64,000 nt of DNA from Lamellibrachia columna (lineage: Eukaryota > Annelida > Polychaeta > Sabellida > Siboglinidae), in assembly GCA_963662155.1 (NCBI GenBank), contig OY759274.1, positions 24,089,122-24,153,121 of the forward strand, read 5' to 3'. The position numbers and the translations under genes were made by a program. Shown here piece by piece: positions 24,201 through 36,200 of the stretch (position 1 is the first letter of the stretch; each line of letters begins with the position of its first letter). The notes under the pieces were generated by a model. The model was not told where the DNA came from. It was given only the letters and a program-made list of their open reading frames with translations, and searched no databases.

Positions 24201-27200
24201 CGTTCCCTGATCGGCAGTGTCGAGGATTTCGGTGATTTTGACCTGTGGGGGTGCCCTCTGCTGGCCAATGCCGGAGATGGTGCTGACCGGGTGGTTCTGG
24301 CGAATGGCGGGGTCAGATATAGAGTGGAGTTGGTGTCGCTCGTACTGGTTGTACATCTGGGCCATGTGGATCTTGAAATCTTCGTATGACACCTACAGTC
24401 ATATGCAACATATTAAAGTTAGGTAAAGCTAAGTTCTTATATGGTGTAGTGTCCAGTACGTAGGACCACTTAATGCCCTTTACACTTCACCCCCTGGCAG
24501 ACTTGTTCATTCCAACACTATCTCAACTTCTCTGGGAAGCATTCAGCCATGCTGCAATCACTGTGCAAAGACTATTCATTCATTTATTTCTATCACTGTA
24601 TATAGCCAGGCACTCATTTATACAGCTGAGAGAACTGAGGCAATGTGGAGAGAACTGAGGCAATGTGGAGTGAACTGAGGCAATGTGGAGTGAACTGAGG
24701 CAATGTGGAGAGAACTGAGGCAAAGTGGAGTGAACTGAGGCAATGTGGAGTGAACTGAGGCAATGTGGAGAGAACTGAGGCAATGTGGAGTGAACTGAGG
24801 CAATGTGGAGAGAACTGAGGCAATGTGGAGTGAACTGAGGCAATGTGGAGAGAACTGAGGCAATGTGGAGTTAACTGAGGCAATGTGGAGAGAACTGAGG
24901 CAATGTGGAGTGCACTGAGGCAATGTGGAGTGCACTGAGGCAATGTGGAGAGAACTGAGGCAATGTGGAGTGAACTGAGGCAATGTGGAGTGAACTGAGG
25001 CAATGTGGAGAGAACTGAGGCAATGTGGAGTGAACTGAGGCAATGTGGAGAGAACTGAGGCAATGTGGAGTGCACTGAGGCAATGTGGAGTGAACTGAGG
25101 CAACGTGGAGTGAACTGAGGCAATGTGGAGTGAACTGAGGCAATGTGGAGAGAACTGAGGCAATGTGGAGTGAACTGAGGCAATGTGGAGAGAACTGAGG
25201 CAATGTGGAGTGCACCGAGGCAATGTGGAGTGCACTGAGGCAATGTGGAGAGAACTGAAGCAATGTGGAGTGAACTGAGGCAATGTGGAGTGAACTGAGG
25301 CAATGTGGAGAGAACTGAGGCAATGTGGAGTGAACTGAGGCAATGTGGAGAGAACTGAGGCAATGTGGAGTGTACTGAGGCAATGTGGAGTGAACTGAGG
25401 CAATGTGGAGTGAACTGAGGCAATGTGGAGAGAACTGAGGCAATGTGGAGTGAACTGAGGCAATGTGGAGAGAACTGAGGCAATGTGGAGTGCACTGAGG
25501 CAATGTGGAGTGCACTGAGGCAATGTGGAGTGCACTGAGGCAAAGTGGAGTGAACTGAGGCAATGTGGAGTGAACTGAGGCAATGTGGAGTGAACTGAGG
25601 CAATGTGGAGGAACTGAGGCAATGTGGAGTGAACTAAATTGCCCAAGCTTCGAAATGGCAGCAAGAGCATTTGAAAACCTGGTCCTCTCGATGATGGTCA
25701 TACGCAACTTGTTCTAATTGTGACTGTATTTACTACATAATATTTGGGTACCTTGGAGTGGAGTATGGCAAGTGTATCGATCCACACCCTCCAGCCTCCG
25801 TACTCGAACTTCATCGCGTGGTGCAGCAGCATGCGGAACAAGGCCATGACCATGTCAGTGATCCGCTTCTCCTCCCCCGTGCTCGGGTAGATGTACGCCA
25901 TCGAGAACAGCCAGTCCTGCCACACAGACATCTGGAGCACCGTCCTGTAACCATGGCAACAAACACTGTCCTGTAACCATGACAACACATAGTTCCTGCC
26001 ACACAGACATCTGGAGCACCATCCTGTAACCATGGCAACAACACCGTCCTGTAACCATGGCAACACACCGTCTATAACACCACCCATGGCAACAAACCAT
26101 GACAACAACTTACAATGCTTACTTCACAAATGTTGAACAAATTTAACAAATGTACAAAATATCATGAATTACCCTAAAATCAAAGAGGAGCAGTAAGCGC
26201 GTGCACTGACCTGCGGTTCTCGCGGTTGTGGTTGCACAGAATGGTGAGGTCTGAGAGGAACCGTCTCTTCACCTCCATTGTCTGTGCTGTCATCTTGGAC
26301 TGACGGATCAGTCCCGCGACCACTTTCAGTACAGCTGCAGGCAGAGACATGACAGTGGCCATCATACTTGTTGTCAATTGATTTTTCTTAAATATCACAG
26401 AGGAGTCTTATGTTGACATTTTGACTGGGCAGTTCTACTGCCTAGATAATCTAATTCAGCTGAATCGGTGTGGCATTAGTCATAAAATGACAAATCAGGC
26501 AATATTAGTGTGAAAATCAGCCCTTCCCAGTGAAAGCAGCAAGGGCGTCTGTGGGTTCTCAAGTGGATGTAACGTTTTATGGAAGACTGGATCGATAACA
26601 TGAACAAAAACAATTATGACATAATTTCAAAACCAGATTCATTTATAATTACAACATCACTTGTGTGTAATACATTACAAATACAATTACATAATTGGAC
26701 CCAACCCTGGTATATATTTATCTTATCATAGAAATGACAAATCCTATGTACCAATTGATGAAGATTTGACCAATCACTTTGTCATAATCTTGCCTATGAT
26801 GACAGCCAAGGACACAGAATGAATCCAACCCTGTGTATATCATGTCTGTGAATTGCTGCTAAATGACCTACATGAATTCTCAATCTTGTACGACACGTCT
26901 GGTTCCTTGTGCGTGCCCCTGATCAGTTGGTTTGACACTCGCTCGGTCAGCAGCTACAAAAACACAAACACAGATGAAAACATAAATACAAAAAATCTTT
27001 GTTGTTTGATAAACAATTAAGATCTACTGGACATAGAAGTTGAATAAATTTATTTGATATGTACACTGTGACACTTCTTCTAATATCGGCTGTAAGCCTA
27101 GAGGTCAAGGATCAGGAAGAGTCCCAAGCAAAACTAAAATGGTCAAAATTATTGTGATTTCATAAGATACCTCAAAGAGGGCGTTGTAGGTTGCCATGGT

Positions 27201-30200
27201 GAGTTGGTTGGTGTTCAGTAGGAGCCTCTCGGTGAGTAGAGAGAACAGGTTGTGAGGACCCACGGTGTCATACTTGCGTCTGCAGCAAAAAATGTAAAGG
27301 TACGTTCTTATATAGCATGGTATCGAGTCCTTGGGACTGTTCAAAGCGCTTTACACTTCACCCCCTGGCCGACCTGTTCATTCCAACGCCAACTAGACTT
27401 CTCTTGGAAGCATTAAGCCATGTTTTAATTACTGCGCATCTGTAGCCAGGTATTCGTTTATACAGCTAAGTGAACTGTGGCAACGTGAGCTGAGCAAAAT
27501 TGTCAAAGCTTCGAAATGGCAGCAAGAGGATTTGAACCTAGGTTCTCTCGAATGAGTGCCCGACGTTCTGAATGCTAACACACACCACCATTACCATGCC
27601 TGCCTCTTATGTCATTGAATTTAATATCCCTACTTAATCTGACTGCCTGGTCTTAATGATATCATAAACTGGTGTGGAGCCTGAGCTAGTTTCTGTACAT
27701 ATCAGTCATAACTGAAAACATGTATGAGTGAGAAAATGGCAATCCATTTATTTAATACAGTAATCATAGGCATGGAATGCCGAAGAGCCCCTACATAGGA
27801 GTGACAATCACAATTGGTTACAAGTGCCATAGTAGGGGCGTAATTACCAAGTTGATTAGCCATACACATACATGTACAAACAGAAAGGCTGGGATCCTCA
27901 TTACGATGGCAAGGTCTTTGAGGTCAACATAGGTCATGACAGCATGGCATAGTAGAGCTACACTAAAAATGTCACTATACATCTCACCTATAAATGTAAG
28001 ATTAGCTAAATGTTGCAATGTTAATGGAGAAAAAGAAAATCTGCAGTCCTAGATCTGCATAATAATATTATGTCCTATCATTATGCAATCTGAAACATGA
28101 TGTTTGCATGTACAAGTGCACCCACACATGAAAATAACCATGAGCTGCTCTAAAGTGCCTGCCAGATGTTACAATATACCTACTTTCAAATCTAAACAAC
28201 GCCTAACTTTGAAATATTCCATGTGTGGACAACATAATGTGCACAAAAACCAACATTTATTTCATCCGTCAATATAAGAAAAACCACTTCAATGTAAAAT
28301 TAAATTGTTAGTTAAAATGTTACTACAACCATTGAGATGCCACTGTTACACATCTACAGTTATCTTTTTATTCAACATCTCTTTATTAGCACAACAAATA
28401 CATGGCTTAGGTTAACACAAACAAATCTATTTGCCGTATACGTGGCAAGTGGATACTTGTATTAATATGGGCCAGTTTGCATAAATGTTTTTGTCCTATT
28501 TGTTGGCCAGTATCGCGCAACGTAGCACTATAAGAATCAGTCATGTAAACATCCTCTCGAGACCGATTAACGAGGCCAATTTTTTTAAATGATTGGGTCA
28601 GAGAGAATTTGGATCTCAGCGATGGTTGATCACAATTTTGAAGCAGTGACCAATCATCAAAGCTAAATTCAGGAGTCGTTCAACCAATTGGAACAAACAT
28701 CGCATGTGTAAATCAGCCTAAAACACTATGATAATGACCACTATCATCACTTAACAGGAAGTGACCTTTGACCTACTTGTGAGTACTCCTCATGAGGAAA
28801 AATCCAAGTAGCTTGAGTGCCTGGATCCTGATGGCTTCATTGGCTGATGCCAGCAGTTTATACACAGTCCTAAAAATAAATACAGATTACATTAACCATC
28901 TAGACAATACCTAACAAAATTTATTACAAAATAAATAAATTTACATAAGTAAACTAACATCTTGAAGATGAAATGTTCAGTTGGATGTTGATTACAAGTT
29001 TGTTTTTTATAGGAAAAGATTACCCCAAAATAAAAAATGCTTTATTGCAATAAAGACTAAGATATAAATTCATTCTTGAAACAATTAATTGCAATTCATT
29101 TTAATTTTATATATCTTGTTAAGTTAAAGTCACGATCATCACGATCAACATCACTGCTATAACGGTGGTCACCAGAATAACCACACTGGCTAGAACTGTT
29201 ATCAAGTCACAAGCAGTAAGCAAAGGCATTGTGTTATGATGGTAACAATGTCACGTTTATTACAGAATTTTCAATGTGTCATCACAATCTCATATGCTCT
29301 TATATCCAGAGTGATAGAACTTAACAGAAGAAGTGAATCCATGACAGGTCACACATTTACCCCGTGTGGAATCTTTTACTTCCCAAGGCATAGACACCAA
29401 GTAGAAGGGACCAACGGCTTTTAGGGTCTCTTCTGAAAGACATATACCGTATTCAACCTAACAAGCGTACAGTACGCTTAAAAAAAATTGGGCCATGGAA
29501 AACTGTCAAAGAATCTGTTCTATAAGCGTACACAAAAATTTTCTCTAGATAATAAGGTAACTGTTTAACACATTTGGTGACTAGTGTAGAACAACTGAAA
29601 AGTGGAGCCAACTGTTTAACACCAGATGGCACCACTTCAGTTGTTCTACAATAGTCACATTACAATAATTATGGATCCTGCCGATTAAAAAAGGGGTGTA
29701 CGCTAATTAGGGTAGGTATTCTTAATGAGTCGAATACGATACTTCCAACTTCCTTCCCATATGACAGGTGCTAGGCGAGTCAATAAGTTGCACCCAGTTT
29801 TCATGAAAAGGCTGTGTTGGCCACCAGACTGGGATTGGAACTCAGTTCCTCTTTGTGAGGGGGCAAGCACCCGACCACCGAACCACCACGCCAGTAGAAA
29901 AACAGAGTGCCGAATTATCAATCGAGAGGACCGCGGTTCAAATCCAGCTTTGGCAATTTAATTCACCCCACATTGCCGTTGTCTTTCGGGAGAGACGCAA
30001 AAACCTGTTGGTTCCTTCTACCTGATGTCAATGCCAGGGGAAGTAAAAGATCCCACATCGGGAAATGGAGAAAACCTATCATGGACTTATAGAACTAATG
30101 GTCTTCATCTACAAAAACTCATCCAGCCCCTGCATTAACTGCTGCCAAAACACTTGCTCTGATACTGGAGTAAACACTGTGAGTACCTTGTTTAGGGGGA

Positions 30201-33200
30201 TACTGGTGCAGTATAAGATGTCATTATTATGATCAGCATTACCTGACCCCTCTCTTGCTGTCGAAGGCTGGCACCATGGAGGCGGGGTGCTCTGACATTA
30301 GCTGCACCACCAGTTGCAACACATCCTGCAGGTTGTCATCCTGCAACATAATGTCTGCCCTAGAAACATTTCATTCAATTTACTATGCGTGTTTAACGTA
30401 CGCAATAGTTGAATTTGTGTTAGAAAGAGCATACTCTGTATGGATAAAGTGTACAGTGCTTAGTAATGGCAGACTGCTACTGCTGCATGTTAGATGTGTT
30501 TATTTATAGTGGCACACTGCTACTGCTGCATGTTAGATGTGTTTACTTATAGTGGCACACTGCTACTGCTGCATGTTAGATGTGTTTATTTATAGTGGCA
30601 CGCTGCTACTGCTGCATGTTAGATGTGTTTATTTATAGTGGCACACTGCTACTGCTGCATGTTAGACGTGTTTATTTATAGTGGCACACTGCTACTGCTG
30701 CATGTTAGCTGTGTTTATTTATAGCGGCACACTGCTACTGCTGCATGTTAGATGTGTTTACTTATAGTGGCACACTGCTACTGCTGCATGTTAGATATGG
30801 TTATTTATAGTGGCAGACTGCTACTGCTGCATGTTAGATGTGTTTACTTATAGTGGCAGACTGCTACTGCTGCATGTTAGATGTGTTTATTTATAGTGGC
30901 ACACTGCTACTGCTGCATGTTAGATGTGTTTATTTATAGTGGCACACTGCTACTGCTGCATGTTAGATGTGTTTATTTATAGTGGCACACTGCTACTGCT
31001 GCATGTTAGATGTGTTTACTTATAGTGGCACACTGCTACTGCTGCATGTTAGCTGTGTTTATTTATAGCGGCACACTGCTACTGCTGCATGTTAGATGTG
31101 TTTATTTATAGTGGCACACTGCTACTGCTGCATGTTAGATGTGTTTATTTATAGTGGCACACTGCTACTGCTGCATGTTAGATGTGTTTATTTATAGCGG
31201 CACACTGCTACTGCTGCATGTTAGATGTGTTTACTTATAGTGGCACACTGCTACTGCTGCATGTTAGCTGTGTTTATTTATAGCGGCACACTGCTACTGC
31301 TGCATGTTAGATGTGTTTACTTATAGTGGCACACTGCTACTGCTGCATGTTAGATATGGTTATTTATAGTGGCACACTGCTACTGCTGCATGTTAGATGT
31401 GTTTATTTATAGTGGCACACTGCTACTGCTGCATGTTAGATGTGTTTACTTATAGTGGCACACTGCTACTGCTGCATGTTAGATATGGTTATTTATAGTG
31501 GCACACTGCTACTGCTGCATGTTAGATGTGTTTACTTATAGTGGCACACTGCTACTGCTGCATGTTAGACGTGTTTATTTATAGTGGCACATTGCTACTG
31601 CTGCATGTTAGACGTGTTTATTTATAGTGGCACACTGCTACTGCTGCATGTTAGCTGTGTTTATTTATAGCGGCACATTGCTACTGCTGCATGTTAGCTG
31701 TGTTTATTTATAGTGGCACACTGCTACTGCTGCATGTTAGCTGTGTTTATTTATAGTGGCACACTGCTACTGCTGCATGTTAGCTGTGTTTTTTTTATAA
31801 TGGCAGACTTCTACTGCTGCATGTTAGATTTGTTTATTTATAAAAAACTAGAAGAAACACTGTATATCTATGCTTTGTCAGGTGCATGGAAATATATAAT
31901 TATATATATATATATGTATCTTTAATGCTTCCAGTGATATCAAATTTGGGCATATTTTATATAGAACCGTCTCAGTGGAGGATAATGTACCATTCATCTA
32001 AATCTTGTACAGATACTTAACAAAGTCATGTTTGCCTTATAACTACAGAAACTGTACAAACCAGTATAACGAACGACTCAGTAAATAGTATCTGAAGAAC
32101 GTCATCAGATGACATACCTCATGGACAGTAGTGAGGTAGTTGAGCAGGGACTGAAGCTCATCCTCGTTAATCCCGTTGCCTTTCAACACAAGCTGCTTCA
32201 TGTACAGCAGCATATACGCCCTCAGTTTCATGACTTCACCCTTACTGGGACGTGGCCCATCTGGAACACAAAGTAGAATATACGCCCTCAGTTTCATGAC
32301 TTCACCCTTACTGGGGCGTGGCCCATCTAGAACACAAAGTAGAATATACGCCCTCAGTTTCACAACTTCACCCTTACTGGGGCGTGGCCCATCTAGAACA
32401 CAAAGTAGAATATATACCCTCAATTTCACAACTTCACCCTTACTGGAGCGTGACCCATCTGGAACACAAAGTAGAATTTACGCCCTCAGTTTCACAACTT
32501 CACCCTTACTGGGGCGTGGCCCATCTAGAACACAAAGTAGAATATATGCCCTCAGTTTCACAACTTCACCCTTACTGGGGCGTGGCCCATCTAGAACACA
32601 AAGTAGAATATATGCCCTCAGTTTCACAACTTCACCCTTACTGGGGCGTGGCCCATCTAGAACACAAAGTAGAATATATACCCTCAATTTCACAACTTCA
32701 CCCTTACTGGAGCGTGACCCATCTGGAACACAAAGTAGAATTTACGCCCTCAGTTTCACAACTTCACCCTTACTGGGGCGTGGCCCATCTAGAACACAAA
32801 GTAGAATATACGCCCTCAGTTTCATGACTTCACCCTTACTGGGGCGTGGCCCATCTAGAACACAAAGTAGAATATACGCCCTCAGTTTCACAACTTCACC
32901 CTTACTGGGGCGTGGCCCATCTAGAACACAAAGTAGAATATACGCCCTCAGTTTCATGACTTCACCCTTACTGGGGCGTGGCCCATCTAGAACACAAAGT
33001 AGAATTTACGCCCTCAGTTTCACAACTTCACCCTTACTGGAGCGTGACCCATCTGGAACACAAAGTAGAATATACGCCCTCAGTTTCACAACTTCACCCT
33101 TACTGGGGCGTGGCCCATCTGGAACACAAAGTAGAATATACGCCCTCAGTTTCATGACTTCACCCTTACTGGGGCGTGGCCCATCTGGAACACAAAGTAG

Positions 33201-36200
33201 AATATACGCCCTCAGTTTCACAACTTCACCCTTACTGGGGCGTGGCCCATCTAGAACACAAAGTAGAATATACGCCCTCAGTTTCACAACTTCACCCTTA
33301 CTGGGGCGTGGCCCATCTGGAACACAAATTAGAATATACGCCCTCAGTTCCATGACAATTTGTCGAGGCACAGCCATATACTAAATAATTTATGAGACAA
33401 CAAATTTAAAATGCATGTAATAAATATACATATTAAATCTTTACAAATGTATCTGTGTAACATCCATCAAATTGGGAATTTAATTACTAAATTTTCTTCT
33501 TGAATTGTGGGATTTAGTTCTTGTTCTGCTCCCCAGATGGTATGGCGAGCAGAAGAATAACTAAATCCTACAAATCAATTTCTGAAGAAGACAAACAAAG
33601 CCCAAACGCTGTTGAAACGTTGAAAGTAAGTTAACTTTATGGTTGTGTTAAGAAGAAAGTTGTATAATCATTTAGTTATTGTGTTGCTCATGTGATGGGT
33701 GATTTTTTACATAAGTAGGGTGGCACCCATGATAGCAACATTTAATGTCTTAATGGGAGTCTCTCTGACATTGCATTTAATTTTGGTCACCCACTAATAG
33801 TACTTACCCCACCCTACCCTGATTCAACTACACCCGTGGTCACCCAGTAATAGTATATACCCCACCCTACCCTGTCTCACCAACACCCTTGGTCACTCAG
33901 TAATAGTACTTACCCCACCCTACCCTGACTCACCTACACCCTTGGTCACCCAGTAGTATGTACCCCACCCTACCCTATCTGACCAACACCTTTGGTCACT
34001 CAGAAATAGTACTTACCCACCCTACCCTGTCTCACCAACACCCTTGGTCACTCAGTAATAGTACTTACGCCACCCTACCCTGACTCACCTACACCCTTGG
34101 TCACCCAGTAATAGTACTTACCCCACCCTACCTTGACTCACCTACACCCTTGGTCACCCAGTAATAGTACTTACCCCACCCTACCCTGGCTCACCTACAC
34201 CCTTGGTCACCCAGTAGTACATACCCCACCCTACTCTGACTCACCTACACCCTTGGGGACAAGGCCACTGCGGTCAAGAGGGTTGGTGCTCCAGTAGTAG
34301 TATTTGAGGGTGTGGACTGTTTGGAGCACGGAGCTGACACGGCGGATGTTGTTATAGATCTGAGCATCGTTGATGAACTCGCTAGCCAGGTAGGCATACA
34401 GCTTCATCTGTACCTGTTGGTGCAGAATTTCAGTCAGTTATGTAGAAAGCGAAAACTGTATATTATGCTGAGAATAGATAATAATAGATTGAACTGAACA
34501 GGAGTAAAAGTGGTAGACCGGGAGTCCCACAGAAGGAGAAGACACGTGAAAGAAGCGATGTGGATACGGAAGACAGAGGCAGTGATCAACCGAGATGAGG
34601 GGAACTATGAACTTCCACCCGTCTACGATGACGTCATCCTACCAGGATGTCATCGTCAATAGTACTAATGAAGCCTCCTTGGCAAGACTGCGAAAAAGCA
34701 CAACAGGTACATAAAAACGTTGCACACATGTTAAGTTTCCCGGGATCTATCAAATCTGTCGGTCTCATGCACGGGAGAACAAATCTCCCGGATTTCTAAT
34801 GAAGCAAAAAATAGTTTTGTGTGGCCTTAGTTAACACAAGATCATCAATCCCTCTTTATACTCAAGCCAACGACAACAGCAGGGATTATTTCAATTAAGT
34901 TTTGTGCTGACTGGACAACAGGGGCTTGGCTAAACAGTATCCTTGTGCCTTGCATGTTGCATTGTCTAAAATATGCGTTAAACGAACGATCTCCCATTAT
35001 TGCTCATGATGTACAATTCATTAATTATCCATTTAAATAATAACAATCAATACATCTCCACTTTATACGACTTCTATTTAATTCATATATGTCTGCTGAC
35101 TGTCACAATCAGAGCACATAATGAATGAAAAAAAGTATTTAAAAATAGGTCTCACAAATAAAAGAAATGCCTCCATCACCCAGGGTCTCAAATAGCCTCA
35201 TCACTCAGAATCACAAACTTTGAAGAAACAAAAATGCTTCAGCTCTAGCCTGCCACTAAATATTATTTTAATTGTGTGTGTAATAAAATATGATGGCTAC
35301 TGCCAGTCAGGTAAGGGATTTTTGTTGTATGGTAATATATTTCAGGAATAGAACAAAATATTAGTAGACCATCTCAGTAGTAAACATGTTAGTTTATAAT
35401 TACTAGTTCACAAGGAAATGCCACGTCTATATTAACATGTCAGTGTAACATTTAATAGTACATGTGCAATGTATTGGGAACTAAAGCTGATCTAATTTTT
35501 ATGCCTGGCGAGGATGTGAAATACTCCAATTTACGCACAATTCTCTTATACACCGAGACCCTCCGATTTATGCATAAATCTCTGACACCCCAAGATCCTC
35601 CAATTTACGCACAAATCTGCGAGACCCCAAGACCCTCTGATTTAAGCATAAATCTCCTGCATTTGCATTTCTGAAACATGACTTTGGGATATGACAAAAG
35701 AATTAAATGATCATGAAAAAAAACCATCCTGAGAAATGTTCAATAATTTGCATATTATAAAAAAAATCTAAAAATAACAATAACAATGCAACATTTTATA
35801 ATATGTAGTTCTTCCTGGTTTCCAGTTTTTGTCAGGAAATTTAATGAAATTCCAGTATATTCAAAGCATGGAATTTTTATTTTTAAATTCCAGTATATTC
35901 CAGGTTTTCAAGGATCAGTATCACTGAAAAATTCTGTATTGGTGAATCTGGTTTAAACATGCTTAAGTAAGGGATGATCTTAAGTAAGGGATGATCTTAA
36001 GTAAGGGATGATCTTAGAGCAGATGAGTTTTAGGATTTGATGTACAGTTTGATATCGTGTGAGTACCTGATCCTATGTGTACACTGAATGATGAATCAAA
36101 ATATACAAATTCTTTCACAATTATTTTTTTAAATGGGTGGGTGGATGTTAAGAAGGGTGACTTACGTCGACTGGGGAGTAGATCCACAGGGCGGGGTTGA

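Noticed and set aside
24614..25707. Minus-strand frames of 278-350 aa ([15 protein letters not shown] type)
   Set aside because: All come from the 20-bp minisatellite, which is open in several frames at once.
32176..33384. 402-aa open frame on the plus strand
   Set aside because: It is the antisense reading of the 66-bp exon 15 acceptor array; a 22-codon period stays open by chance. No family resemblance.
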